NCBI GenBank assembly: GCA_030263665.1
Contig: SZPK01000026.1
Location: forward strand, 1 to 64,000
Origin: Villigracilis sp024434165
Lineage (GTDB): Bacteria > Chloroflexota > Anaerolineae > Anaerolineales > Villigracilaceae
DNA length: 64,000 nt
Reading direction: 5' to 3'
A model generated the notes under the pieces. That model saw nothing but the letters and a program-made list of their open reading frames with translations. It was not told the DNA's origin and did no database searches. The first letter of the stretch is position 1, and each line of letters starts with the position of its first letter. The translations under genes were made by a program, and so were the position numbers. Positions 32,078 through 41,793 of this stretch are shown here, one piece after another.

Positions 32078-34657
32078 TTATTGAACGACGAAGTCGAACG
32101 AAGTGAAAGCCGGGATTGCCACCGGGATCGGGACAACCGCCACTTCCAGTTTCGCCGAACCGGTCGCCAGCTGGGATGTGGCTTCCGCATCCAGCGCGAC
32201 CTGGAATTGACCTTCGCCCACAGCCTGCGCGTCGCCGATGGCAACCACCGCGCCGGTGGTATCGTACAGGATGTACTTCACCTGCTTGATATCCTCGTTG
32301 GCGTACGGCTCGTCCTTGAAGTTGACGATCACATCGAAGACCGCTTCTTCACCAGCCGTCACCTGTCCGGGACCATCGAGCACCACGGTGGCGCGTTTCG
32401 GGTCGCTGAAGGAAGACCAGCGGTTGGCAAGATCGGGGAAGTCGGCAAAGTGTTTGAGAACGAGAGACTTCTCGGTGGTAAAGACCTGATCCAGGTAGTA
32501 AGGACCGGTGCCGAGCCAGAAGTGGCCGTGATCGGCATACCACTTGTTGAGGTTCTCATAACGCAGGGCGGCTTCCTCCGGCGTCAGGAACTGGCTGAGG
32601 GTCGCTTCGTACGGAATATAATTCTCAGCCTGCGCCTGGTCAAGATATTTCTTCAAAACCTCGAGGCTCGGGCCGCCAACCCAGCTCATCTGTTCGATCT
32701 GTTCCAGGTCCGCCTTGTCGGCAGAGTAGGCAACTTCGCCCGCGGCTTCAGCCAGGTTGGAAACAGCCAGAATCTGCCAGCTGTTTTCGCCCGAAAGACC
32801 GGTGGGGGAACCGGGCCAGAGCGGCAGGACGTTCAACTCCGCATCGGCATTGTAGGAATCGCTGTAGTATTCGATGGTGAGCGGGTCGGTGGAGGTAATG
32901 CGCCAGCCCTTGAAGGAAGGCAGGAACGCATCCACTGAAAGCGCAGCGGATTCATCGTAGATGGGGCTTTCCGGCTTGGCGCGGTCGAGGAAGACGATGA
33001 ACGGCATCACGAAGTCCGCAACGGAGATCGGGCTGCCGTCGTGCCACTTGACGGTTTCAAACAGGTCGGCGGGATAAACCACAGTGCTCTTGACCTTGGC
33101 GGTGGTGCCATCGGGGAATTTCTCGCCTGCGGTGATAAAGGTTTGGTCGGCGGCGTTCCAGTCCACCCACGCATCTTCGGGAACCGGAATTTGGTCCACT
33201 TCGGTAACGGTCAGCCAGTCGAGGTTCTGGACAATCGGCAGACCGGCTTCGTATTCGAGGGTGGCGCTTTCGATGCGCTGGGGCCAGGCAAGACCCGTGT
33301 ACGGATCCGCCATCAGACCCTGACCGCCGCTCACAGGAGATGCACCCATACTGGTGGCGCGCCAAATATTGGAATCCCAGACCCAATTGGAGCCGGCAAT
33401 GGTGTTCCACGGCTGGGTGAAGAGGTCGTTGGTGCCAACGCGCATCGTGCCGCCCTCCTGGTCCACAAGGCGCAGGTTGTAGTTGCCCATGGCAGCCGAT
33501 TCATAACCGGCGGCAAGGTCATAGGTGACCGACACGTTATTGTTGTACGGAGCGTACACCAACTGATCCACGACCCACACAAAGAGCGAATCTTCGAGCG
33601 AGAGTTCCAGCGCGCGCGCCATCATCTCATCGCGTTCTTCCTTGGTGGAGAAGTTGCCCTGCGCAAGGTCGTCGCCGAGTTTCTGCAATTCGGGGTCGGC
33701 GACATTGGAGATGAAGGGCTCGCTTGCCTGGATGCTGGTGGGCAGATAATACTGCTGGATATTGCCGCGCTCGTCGCGGGTCAAGCCGGAGGGCAGGTAA
33801 CCGGCAGTGTAGAGATTCCACTGACCCGCCCTGGCATCGGTACCGAGCCAGATTGGGAACGCCTCAGAGGAGGTCTTGTACTGGCGGTCCACGGTGAAAC
33901 CGACGGCTTCCAATTGATTGGAGACGTAATCGCCCATCGGCTGGCGGGTGCCATCGCCATCGGAGCGGATGAGGAAGATCAGGGTCACGGGCGAACCGTT
34001 GTACTGCCACTTGCCGTCATCGCCCAGCGTGGCGCCCATGCCTTCCATTTCAGCCGTAATGACTTCCTTCGCCTTGTCGAGGTTGTAGGCATACTTGGTC
34101 TCGAGCGCACGGGCGGTCGCGATCAGGTTGGTGTATTCCACCAACTGCGTGGTGATCGGCAGGAGTTTGGGCAGGGAACCGCCGCCGTAGATCTCCTGAT
34201 TGATGTAATTGCGGTCAATCAGCCAGTTCATCGCTTCGCGGATCTTGCGGTTCGAGAAGGGATTCAGGACGTTGGCATCCTCGAACACGGCGGGGTTAAG
34301 GCTGATGCCGTAATTTCCACCGTAGGACTGGGTGTAGTTCAAGCCCGCATCCTTGATGTCCTGCAGCGTATCGGAAGACAGATTGAATGAATAAAAATCA
34401 ATCGCGCCGGCTTCCAGTTGGGAAATCGCTGAATCGGACGAGACCACGGAGAACACGATTTCATCCAGCCAGCCGCCGCGGCGATCGGTGGCGGGGACTT
34501 CTTCCGTCGCGGCGGGTTCTTCCGTCGCGGCTTCCTCTGTCATGACTGGTTCCTCGGTCGTTGCGGGACCTTCGGAGGTCGCAGGCGCGCACGCAGCAAG
34601 CGCCATGCTCAAAACCACCAGCACACTCAAGAGAGCATATAATCTTTTGATCTTCAT
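32078..34657 (-). CDS. Peptide-type substrate-binding lipoprotein with permuted halves and C-terminal Ig-like domain
   Basis: The protein has 859 residues from ATG 34657 (AAGGAG upstream); a TTG at 34717 with GGAGG is also in frame. A lipobox LAAC follows the signal peptide, then a Thr/Glu/Pro linker. The order of family-5 binding-protein elements is reversed: the normally C-terminal block (NPFSNRKIREAMNWLIDRNY) is near 120, while the normally N-terminal blocks VKWHDGSPISVADF and GTGPYYLDQVF are near 550 and 735. A domain of about 100 residues beginning RATVVLDGPGQVTAGEEAVF ends the chain. It should deliver an oligopeptide or other large solute to the permeases downstream. Confidence 0.85.
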   Translation of the reverse strand: MKIKRLYALLSVLVVLSMALAACAPATSEGPATTEEPVMTEEAATEEPAATEEVPATDRRGGWLDEIVFSVVSSDSAISQLEAGAIDFYSFNLSSDTLQDIKDAGLNYTQSYGGNYGISLNPAVFEDANVLNPFSNRKIREAMNWLIDRNYINQEIYGGGSLPKLLPITTQLVEYTNLIATARALETKYAYNLDKAKEVITAEMEGMGATLGDDGKWQYNGSPVTLIFLIRSDGDGTRQPMGDYVSNQLEAVGFTVDRQYKTSSEAFPIWLGTDARAGQWNLYTAGYLPSGLTRDERGNIQQYYLPTSIQASEPFISNVADPELQKLGDDLAQGNFSTKEERDEMMARALELSLEDSLFVWVVDQLVYAPYNNNVSVTYDLAAGYESAAMGNYNLRLVDQEGGTMRVGTNDLFTQPWNTIAGSNWVWDSNIWRATSMGASPVSGGQGLMADPYTGLAWPQRIESATLEYEAGLPIVQNLDWLTVTEVDQIPVPEDAWVDWNAADQTFITAGEKFPDGTTAKVKSTVVYPADLFETVKWHDGSPISVADFVMPFIVFLDRAKPESPIYDESAALSVDAFLPSFKGWRITSTDPLTIEYYSDSYNADAELNVLPLWPGSPTGLSGENSWQILAVSNLAEAAGEVAYSADKADLEQIEQMSWVGGPSLEVLKKYLDQAQAENYIPYEATLSQFLTPEEAALRYENLNKWYADHGHFWLGTGPYYLDQVFTTEKSLVLKHFADFPDLANRWSSFSDPKRATVVLDGPGQVTAGEEAVFDVIVNFKDEPYANEDIKQVKYILYDTTGAVVAIGDAQAVGEGQFQVALDAEATSQLATGSAKLEVAVVPIPVAIPAFTSFDFVVQ

Positions 34658-35036
34658 TACTCTTTTCTCCTTAATCAGATTTGAATGGGACGAAACGACT
34701 TTCATGACATTTTGCAACCAACCACCTCCTCGTCAAAGGGTGCAGGTAGAAGCAGAAGGCGGAAGACCAGTCATCAACCGGACTCCGCCTCTGCATGAAT
34801 GCGTTCATCTTCTTGGAGGAAAAATATCCGCATGTGCTCCCATGATACGTAGTCCGGGCGCCGCTGTCATGCGCCGCGAAAATCGGTTTCGCCCCTACAT
34901 CTGAACGGTTCGAGCCCGGTAGTTTGCGTCTCCGCCAATCGGTCCTTTCGGCGTGAAAAAACCCTACTGGAGTATTGGATTACACACCCCGCCCGGGAAG
35001 CCCGAAGCGCCCAAATTGCTTATAATACAAAGAGAT
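34658..35036. promoter_or_regulatory. Divergent promoter region between the peptide operon and the reg-prop kinase
   Basis: The 379-base spacer contains a TATAAT at 35021-35026 reading right, so the kinase transcript would start within a few bases of its ATG at 35037. On the minus strand AAGGAG precedes the binding-protein ATG and GGAGG precedes an alternative TTG. No -35 box or clear operator was identified. The region has no further gene. Confidence 0.4.
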
Positions 35037-38000
35037 ATGCGCAAGATTCTGTTTTTCTGGATATTCCTCCCCGCCATCCTCCTGTCATCGTGCGGGACGC
35101 AGCCCGCGGCCGTCGAGCCGGAACAAACCGCGCCCGCCTCTCCCCCGGACCCGGCGCCTGTTTCCCCCCAGGAGGACTCGTTCATCCCTTATGGCAAGAA
35201 CATCCGCTTCGAACGACTCAGCCTCGAAGAAGGGCTGTCGCAAAGCGTTGTGAACGTCATCCTTCAGGACCGCAAGGGCTTTCTTTGGATCGGCACAGAC
35301 GACGGACTCAACCGTTACGATGGGTACAATTTCAAAGTCTACAAACCCGAGACGAACGACCCCTTCAGCCTGAGCGACCGCTCGATTACAGCCATCGTGG
35401 AAGACCGCAGCGGAAACCTCTGGGTCGCCACCCGCACAGGCGGATTAAACCGCTACGACCCCATTACCGGGAAATTCATTCACTACACGAACGACAAGAA
35501 CAACGACCAGACCATTGCCAGCAACCGCGTCAACGCGTTGGCGCTCGATGAAAACGGTCTATGGATTGGTACCGACAACGGACTCGATTACCTCGATCTC
35601 CAAACCTACAAACTGACCCACCACCCCTCAACTGCAAGCCCCATCAAACTGAAAAGCAAATCCATCTCCTCCCTGTTCATCGACTCGACCGGGAGGCTGT
35701 GGATAGGCACCCTCGATTCGGGCGTCGGCTATTACGACCCGGCATCTGGTACGTTCAAGACCTTCAGGAACAACCAATACAATTCCAACAGCCTGAGCAG
35801 CAACCGCATCTTCTCCATTGCCGAAGGACAAACCGGAGAGATATGGATCGGCACAGGCAACGGGTTGAACCTTTACAACCCCGCCGAAAACAATTTCATC
35901 CGCTTCAAGAACTCCAGAGACTTCCCCGCCAGTCTCGCCGGGAATGTGGTTTACGCCCTTTTCACCGACCGTTCGGGCGGGCTTTGGGTGGGCACCAACA
36001 TGGGCTTGGATCGGTACGACCCGCAGGAAGGCGCCTTCATCCACCACCAGTACCAGCCGAATGTACCCAACAGCCTGAGCAACAACGAAGTGCGGTACAT
36101 CTACGAGGACGACAGCGGCGTCCTCTGGGTGGGCACGTATGGCGGCGGCTTGAACAAATACAACCGCCAGCAGGACCGCTACGCCTACTTTCGCCATAAC
36201 CCCGACGACCCCGAAAGCCTGAGCAGCAATCTGGTGTTCGCCATCCTGCCGGATGAAAGAGACCAGGTGTGGGTTGGAACCATAGATAACGGACTGAACC
36301 TGTTCAACCCGAAGACGGAAACGTTTACACGCTTCATACATGACCCCGGCGACTCAGCCACCATCGGCAGCAACAGCGTCATCTCGCTGTACAAAGACCG
36401 GGACGGGGTTTTGTGGGTTGGAACGGGCGGCTCGCTCGACCGCTACAACCGCGGAATAAAGACTTTCTCCCATTTCCAGCCGGAGGAAGCCGACCTCAGC
36501 GACCCCTCGCGTTTTGCCGTGTTTGCCATCCTTGAGGATTCAATGGGCAGTTTCTGGGTTGGCTCGAACCGCGGGCTTCTCCTCTTCGACAGGGAGACAA
36601 AAACCTTCTCCGAGTATAAGACCGGTGGAGACGACCCCAACTACTTCAGCAGCATCAGGATCAACGCCCTCTTCGAAGACGACGACCAAAACCTATGGGT
36701 CGGCACCTACGACAACGGCTTGCAGCGCATCAATCTGGGAACCGGCGAGGTCGCCTTCTACCGCAACAACCCCGCGGACACATCCACATTGGGCAACAAT
36801 ACCGTTCTGTCCATCTACCAGGATACGGGCGGCACGCTCTGGGTCGGCACAAACGGCGGCGGCTTGAGCCGCTACAACCCTGAGACCGAAACCTTTACCA
36901 ATTTTACGGAATATGAAGGGCTATCGAACAATGTGGTCTATGGAATCCTGGAAGACGAAACCGGCAAGCTGTGGCTCAGCACCAACTTCGGGTTGTCGAG
37001 GTTCGACCCCGTCAACCGCTCCTTCCGCATCTTTACCGCCAGCGACGGTTTGCAAAGCAACGAGTTCAACCAGAATTCCTACGCGAAAGACCGCAACGGC
37101 ACCATGTATTTCGGCGGCATTAATGGGTTGAACATATTTGTCCCACAGGAAATTACCGACAACCAGTATACCCCGAAGATCGCGCTGACATCCATCACGC
37201 TGGACGGCGTTCCCCTGGACGGAGAGCAGACCACCGAATACCTGGATACCATCACACTGACCTGGCCCCAGGACTCCTTTGAATTCGAGTTTGCCTCCTT
37301 CGCCTACGAACAACCCTCGAAAAATCAGTACGCCTATATGCTGGAGGGCTTCGACACGGACTGGATCAACATTGACAATCAACGGAACGGGCGATACACC
37401 AACCTTTCCGGCGGAACGTACACCCTGCGGCTGCGCGGCTCGAACAGCGACGGGGTTTGGAACGAGGAAGGCGTGGCGATTCAGGTGATCGTCGTGCCGC
37501 CCTTCTGGGAGACCTGGTGGTTCCGCAGTCTGTTCGTCATCCTCTTCGGGCTGAGCGTGGCAGGCGGATTGCGCTGGCGCGTAAAGAGCATCGAAAACCA
37601 AAACCGGGAACTGGAGCGCCTGGTCAGGAAACGGACCGCAGACCTGGAAAAGCGCACCGGCGAAATCGAGGCGCTGTACCAGGCGGACGAAAAGATTTTG
37701 CGAAGCGTCACCCTCAACCACATTTTCCAGACCCTCGTGGATGTCTCGGTCTCCATCCTCAAGGCAGATCGCAGTGTGGTCCTTACCTGGAACGAGGAAA
37801 AACGGAAGATCATGCCGCGGGTCAGCCACGGATTCCAAGCGGCGTCGCTGGCTGTCCTGAACTTCAATCAGGATGAGGGCGTGATCGGGATTGCCGTCAA
37901 AACCGGCACCGCCGTTATTGTGGCGGACCTTGCCCGCGCCTCCTTCCGCGAAGATGTCAGAGCAGCCATCCAAAACGAGGGTATCCAATCCTTCGCACAC

Positions 38001-38780
38001 TTTCCCATCGTGGTGGACGGCAAGGTCATCGCCATCTTCAGCGTGGCGTACACCCGCCCCAACGCGCTCACCAAGGATTCCGCCCGCCTGTTCACGGCGC
38101 TGGTCAACCGCGCCGCGCTGTCCATTGCGAACATGGAACTCTTCGAGCAGACCAAGGACCTGGCGGTGATGGAGGAACGCAACCGCCTCGCCCGGGACCT
38201 GCACGACAGCGCAAAGCAGAAGGCATTTGCCGCCCTCGCCCAACTGGGCATCGTCAACGGCATGGCGCGCGTTGTTCCGCAGGAGGTCGCCCCGCATTTG
38301 ACCGAAGCGGAGACTTTAATCTACGAAGTGATTCAGGAATTGAACTTCCTGATTCAGGAAATTTACCCGATTGCCCTACAGGAAAAGGGACTGCAAACCA
38401 CCCTGCGGGAGTACGTTTTCGAGTGGGAGCATCGCAATGACGCCATTGTAAACCTGACGATCCAGAACGAACGGCAACTGCCGCTCGAAATGGAACAGGC
38501 GGTCTACCGCGTCATCCAGGAGGCGCTCGCCAACATTGCCCGTCACAGCAAGGCAAAGCGGGCGGATATATCGCTCGTTTATAATCATGAAGTGCTCCAG
38601 GTAATGATCGCGGACGATGGCTGCGGCTTCGACATGAATCAGAAGGCGAAAGGCATGGGCTTCCGCTCCATGCGCGAACGCATCAGCAGCATCCGTGGAA
38701 CGCTTCAGGTGCAAAGCGCGCCCGGTCAGGGAACCCGTCTCATCATCCAGATTCCCACCAGGAACGGCACAGGAGATTGA
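35037..38780 (+). CDS. Hybrid sensor histidine kinase with two seven-bladed reg-prop propellers, Y_Y_Y, GAF and NarL-type kinase core
   Basis: The protein has 1247 residues from ATG 35037; the frame extends upstream to 34953 but the lipoprotein-type signal (ending LLSSCG) fixes the start. About 60-700 contain fourteen reg-prop blades with an LWVGT-type core, fitting two heptad propellers. A Y_Y_Y domain (to about 820, GRYTNLSGGTYTLRLRG) precedes one transmembrane helix near 835. Inside the cell follow a coiled coil, a GAF domain (about 890-1040), HisKA_3 with RNRLARDLHDSAKQKA, and a HATPase domain (ADDGCGFD, GMGFRSMRERI). The receiver is the next gene. In other bacteria such sensors read breakdown products of polymers. 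Divergence from a peptide transporter suggests that target. Confidence 0.88.
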   Translation: MRKILFFWIFLPAILLSSCGTQPAAVEPEQTAPASPPDPAPVSPQEDSFIPYGKNIRFERLSLEEGLSQSVVNVILQDRKGFLWIGTDDGLNRYDGYNFKVYKPETNDPFSLSDRSITAIVEDRSGNLWVATRTGGLNRYDPITGKFIHYTNDKNNDQTIASNRVNALALDENGLWIGTDNGLDYLDLQTYKLTHHPSTASPIKLKSKSISSLFIDSTGRLWIGTLDSGVGYYDPASGTFKTFRNNQYNSNSLSSNRIFSIAEGQTGEIWIGTGNGLNLYNPAENNFIRFKNSRDFPASLAGNVVYALFTDRSGGLWVGTNMGLDRYDPQEGAFIHHQYQPNVPNSLSNNEVRYIYEDDSGVLWVGTYGGGLNKYNRQQDRYAYFRHNPDDPESLSSNLVFAILPDERDQVWVGTIDNGLNLFNPKTETFTRFIHDPGDSATIGSNSVISLYKDRDGVLWVGTGGSLDRYNRGIKTFSHFQPEEADLSDPSRFAVFAILEDSMGSFWVGSNRGLLLFDRETKTFSEYKTGGDDPNYFSSIRINALFEDDDQNLWVGTYDNGLQRINLGTGEVAFYRNNPADTSTLGNNTVLSIYQDTGGTLWVGTNGGGLSRYNPETETFTNFTEYEGLSNNVVYGILEDETGKLWLSTNFGLSRFDPVNRSFRIFTASDGLQSNEFNQNSYAKDRNGTMYFGGINGLNIFVPQEITDNQYTPKIALTSITLDGVPLDGEQTTEYLDTITLTWPQDSFEFEFASFAYEQPSKNQYAYMLEGFDTDWINIDNQRNGRYTNLSGGTYTLRLRGSNSDGVWNEEGVAIQVIVVPPFWETWWFRSLFVILFGLSVAGGLRWRVKSIENQNRELERLVRKRTADLEKRTGEIEALYQADEKILRSVTLNHIFQTLVDVSVSILKADRSVVLTWNEEKRKIMPRVSHGFQAASLAVLNFNQDEGVIGIAVKTGTAVIVADLARASFREDVRAAIQNEGIQSFAHFPIVVDGKVIAIFSVAYTRPNALTKDSARLFTALVNRAALSIANMELFEQTKDLAVMEERNRLARDLHDSAKQKAFAALAQLGIVNGMARVVPQEVAPHLTEAETLIYEVIQELNFLIQEIYPIALQEKGLQTTLREYVFEWEHRNDAIVNLTIQNERQLPLEMEQAVYRVIQEALANIARHSKAKRADISLVYNHEVLQVMIADDGCGFDMNQKAKGMGFRSMRERISSIRGTLQVQSAPGQGTRLIIQIPTRNGTGD

Positions 38781-38783
38781 CGT

Positions 38784-39452
38784 ATGAAACACCATCGCAC
38801 AAGCATATTGGTCGTGGACGATCATGAAGTGGTACGCAACGGAATCCGTTCCTACCTTGAAAAGATTTCGGATTTCCACGTGGTCGGCGAAGCGGCTTCC
38901 GGCGAAGAGGCGTTGAGCCTGGTCGGCGAGATGATCCCGGATATTGTTCTGCTCGACCTGATGATGCCCGGCATGGACGGCATCGAAACCACGCGGCGCA
39001 TCCGCCAGATCAGCCCGCGCACGAAGGTCGTGGTGTTGACGTCCTATCACGAGGATGCGCATATCTTCCCTGCCTTGAAAGCGGGCGCAATTTCCTACAT
39101 CCTCAAAGACATGAAAATGGACAAACTGGTGGATGTCCTGCACCGCGCCGTGCAAGGCGAGGTCACGCTCCACCCAAGGGTGGCTTCGCGGGTGCTTCAA
39201 AACATCCGCGGCGAGGGCAGCGAACAGCCGCTCTTCACCGAGTTGACCGACCGCGAGACCGACGTGCTCAAACTCATCGCCAACGGGCTGACCAACAGTC
39301 AGATCGCGGAGAAACTGGTCATCAGCGAGAACACCGTCAAGGGGCACGTCAGCAACATCCTTAGCAAACTGCATTTGGCAGACCGGACGCAGGCGGCGGT
39401 TTATGCCTGGCAGCAAGGGATTGTCAGCAGGCAGAGCGAACTGAAAGGATGA
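38784..39452 (+). CDS. NarL/LuxR-family response regulator
   Basis: The protein has 222 residues. The receiver domain shows the acidic pair in VVDDHE, the phosphorylatable Asp in VLLDLMMPGMDG, and the conserved Lys in YILKDMK. The C-terminal LuxR helix-turn-helix reads LTDRETDVLKLIANGLTNSQ and ISENTVKGHVSNILSKL. It starts three bases after the reg-prop kinase stop, and a HisKA_3 kinase with a NarL regulator is the standard pairing. A strong terminator directly follows. Confidence 0.92.
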   Translation: MKHHRTSILVVDDHEVVRNGIRSYLEKISDFHVVGEAASGEEALSLVGEMIPDIVLLDLMMPGMDGIETTRRIRQISPRTKVVVLTSYHEDAHIFPALKAGAISYILKDMKMDKLVDVLHRAVQGEVTLHPRVASRVLQNIRGEGSEQPLFTELTDRETDVLKLIANGLTNSQIAEKLVISENTVKGHVSNILSKLHLADRTQAAVYAWQQGIVSRQSELKG

Positions 39453-39455
39453 ACA

Positions 39456-39490
39456 AAAAGGACACTGCACAACCGGCAGTGTCCTTTTTA
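39456..39490 (+). terminator. Rho-independent terminator of the kinase-regulator pair
   Basis: AAAAGGACACTGC (about 39456-39468) pairs perfectly with GCAGTGTCCTTTT (39476-39488) across a 7-base loop and continues in T. It may also act on the minus strand for the convergent DsbA-like gene. Confidence 0.85.
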
Positions 39491-39509
39491 CATCCTGATC
39501 AAAGCGGGG

Positions 39510-40253
39510 TTACTGCCCCATTTCCGCCAGGGCGGCTTCGATCTCCTGCTGGAAGGCATCGAAGGGCTGCGCCCCCTGAATGATCCTCGTCTTCGTCTCG
39601 CCGTTCACAGTGTAGGAAAGCACAAAGGAAGGCGTGGCTTGAATACCGGCAAGCAGGCCGTCCTTGCCGTCCTGTTCGACCAGGTCGGCGTACTTCCCTG
39701 AATCGAAGCACGAATTGAATTCATCCATATCCAGCCCGATTCGGTCGGCGTATGCGGCGATGCGGCGGTCGGTATATGCGCCGACATTTTCACCCGTCTG
39801 GTTTGCAAAGAGGATGTCGTGCATCTCCCAGAATTTCCCCTGGTCGCCCGCGCAATAGGCGGCTTCGGCGGCGGCGGCGGACTCGGCGCCGATGAACGAA
39901 CCAAAGGAGCGATACACGAAGTACACCGTGCCGTCGGCAATGTAGGTGGAGAGCAGCTGCTCTTCGGTATTTTCGAAGAAGATGCGGCAGTAGGGGCATT
40001 GGAAGTCTGAATATTCTTCGATTTTGATGGGAGCGTCAGGGTCTCCCACTGCATTGAAGTCCACGTTTGTGCGGGCAATTACCGGCGCATCGGCTATATC
40101 GCCGATGGGTTTGAGCATCGGGTAAATGAACAAAAATGCGAGAAAAAGCGCGCCAACCGAGATCAGGCCAATTCCCAACAGCCTCGAGCGCATCTCTTTG
40201 CGCCGGATCTGTTCGCGGCGCATCTGGCGTTTGCTCATTTCTTTGGTATTCAT
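39510..40253 (-). CDS. Membrane-anchored DsbA-like thiol:disulfide oxidoreductase
   Basis: The protein has 247 residues. A basic N-terminal region and one helix (about 24-46) anchor it with the catalytic domain outside. The domain has the thioredoxin-fold active site DFQCPYCRIFF near 86, and the cis-Pro loop GIQATPSFVL near 210. CPYC is an oxidising-type active site also found in DSBA-like proteins of Gram-positive bacteria and Chloroflexota. It probably forms disulfides in exported proteins. The gene appears monocistronic. Confidence 0.85.
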   Translation of the reverse strand: MNTKEMSKRQMRREQIRRKEMRSRLLGIGLISVGALFLAFLFIYPMLKPIGDIADAPVIARTNVDFNAVGDPDAPIKIEEYSDFQCPYCRIFFENTEEQLLSTYIADGTVYFVYRSFGSFIGAESAAAAEAAYCAGDQGKFWEMHDILFANQTGENVGAYTDRRIAAYADRIGLDMDEFNSCFDSGKYADLVEQDGKDGLLAGIQATPSFVLSYTVNGETKTRIIQGAQPFDAFQQEIEAALAEMGQ

Positions 40254-40342
40254 GCGGTCTCCTGTTTGGTTTAAGTTTTATGGCTGAAAAATTCTCCCAT
40301 GCCAGCGGAGATTTGTCCAGCGAAGCGTTAATACTCTCTTAT

Positions 40343-41185
40343 TTATACCTCGCGCAGACGCGCATCCATCCAGAGCGTCATGGTCTTGAGCACTTCGGCT
40401 TTTTCCGGTTCGTTGTGTATCTCGTGATAACCGCCCTCCCACAGCACAAGGGTGCATTTCTCTTTTAATGACGCGGCAAACTCGATGCTGCTGGAGGGAT
40501 AGGCGATGTCATCCTCCTTGCCGTGCATCAGGAGCAAAGGAAGGGGGAATTCGCCCGCATGTGCCAGAATCCATTTCGTCACGCCCAGCATGATCTTTCC
40601 GAAACCCAGCGATGCCTTGTCGTGCACCAACGGGTCGTTGATATAGGCTTCCACCACTTTCGGGTCGTGTGAGAGCGCCTTCGCATCCAACCCGCTGGAG
40701 AGGATGGTCGTGGGCGTCAGCGAACCGAGCAGGTTGGCAAGGAAAATCTTGAGGGGTTGTTTTTCGAGCGCGGAATGGAGCGCCGCGCCGGTGGCGATCA
40801 CACCCTTCACGTCCGGTTTGCGCGTCAGCCCGTAGTAAAGCGCCTGTATCCCTCCCAGGCTGTGCCCATATAAAAAGAGCGGCATTCCCAAATAGCGGGC
40901 GCGCGCCTGCGCCAGCAGGCTGTCAATATCCTGCATGAAATCCTCGATGGAGGAAATATGCCCGCGCAGACCGCCGGAACGCCCGTGACCGCGCAGGTCA
41001 TACGTGAACAGAATGAAGCCTTCCTTCCCAAACGCCTCGGCGACATGCGCATACCGCGAACTATGTTCGCCCAGCCCATGCACCAGGCAGACCACCGCCT
41101 TCGGCTGAATGACCTCCGGTTCCCAAACCTGGGCAAAAATATCCAGCCCGTCGTGCGACTTCCATTTCAGTTCCTGATGTTTCAT
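40343..41185 (-). CDS. Alpha/beta hydrolase, monoacylglycerol-lipase-like (serine aminopeptidase S33 fold)
   Basis: The protein has 280 residues from ATG 41185, which overlaps the stop of the upstream V4R gene as ATGA. The oxyanion region LVHGLGEHSSRYAHVAE, the DLRGHGRSGG strand, the nucleophile elbow LYGHSLGG, the acid in LLMHGKEDDIAYP and the catalytic His in GGYHEIHNE are all in place. This set is typical of bacterial monoacylglycerol lipases and lysophospholipases. It is the last gene of an operon starting at 43873. Confidence 0.88.
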   Translation of the reverse strand: MKHQELKWKSHDGLDIFAQVWEPEVIQPKAVVCLVHGLGEHSSRYAHVAEAFGKEGFILFTYDLRGHGRSGGLRGHISSIEDFMQDIDSLLAQARARYLGMPLFLYGHSLGGIQALYYGLTRKPDVKGVIATGAALHSALEKQPLKIFLANLLGSLTPTTILSSGLDAKALSHDPKVVEAYINDPLVHDKASLGFGKIMLGVTKWILAHAGEFPLPLLLMHGKEDDIAYPSSSIEFAASLKEKCTLVLWEGGYHEIHNEPEKAEVLKTMTLWMDARLREV

Positions 41186-41793
41186 GGGCGCCCTCCAATT
41201 GTGATTTTGAATTCGCACCGCCGCGCGCCCATCGCACCGCAGGCGCGTTCTTCGATGTCGTGCTCCTCGCCCACCGCCCAAAAGAGACACTCCCGAATCA
41301 AACCGTGCGTCACGAAACAGACCGGCGCGTCATCGGTTTGATTCAAGGTGGTGGGAGAAGCCTGGTCAACCAGGAGCAGGTCAAGGTCCAGAGTGTGAAC
41401 CGTGATGTCTCCCCGTTTCGCTGCGAGGATGCGGGCAAGCAGTTCGAGCGCCTGCCTTCTCCTGAAAGATTTTGGCAGTCCGCGCAGGAGCGATGCCTGC
41501 GCCCTGATTCCAAACGAAGAGTCAGCCAACAAATGCCGCCAAAGACTCGCGCCGATGCGCAACAGAATCCCGCGCGCGCCGCGCCCGTAATAGGTGCGCA
41601 AGGCAGATTGCAGGCGGGCATATTCCTCCGCCGCCTGAACATCGTTCAACGCGGAAAGATGTTCGGGCTTCGCCCATTCGCGCGGCAGCCCTGCCTTCGA
41701 AAGCACGGCGGAAAAGGTATCCTGCCCGATTTCATCGGAGAGCGTTTCGACGAACCTGCGCAGCAAGCGTACCGGGAATTCCGTGCGAGCCAT
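41182..41793 (-). CDS. V4R-domain (hydrocarbon-binding) protein
   Basis: The protein has 203 residues. The C-terminal part carries the V4R signature: APVCFVTHGLIRECLFWAVG, then EERACGAMGARRCEFKITI, with the Cys/Gly pattern of the 4-vinyl-reductase-like small-molecule-binding domain. The N-terminal half is helical (TYYGRGARGILLRIGASLWR). V4R domains bind aromatic or hydrophobic ligands and often regulate. Both ends overlap neighbouring genes, so it is tightly coupled with the GNAT and the hydrolase. Confidence 0.7.
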   Translation of the reverse strand: MARTEFPVRLLRRFVETLSDEIGQDTFSAVLSKAGLPREWAKPEHLSALNDVQAAEEYARLQSALRTYYGRGARGILLRIGASLWRHLLADSSFGIRAQASLLRGLPKSFRRRQALELLARILAAKRGDITVHTLDLDLLLVDQASPTTLNQTDDAPVCFVTHGLIRECLFWAVGEEHDIEERACGAMGARRCEFKITIGGRP

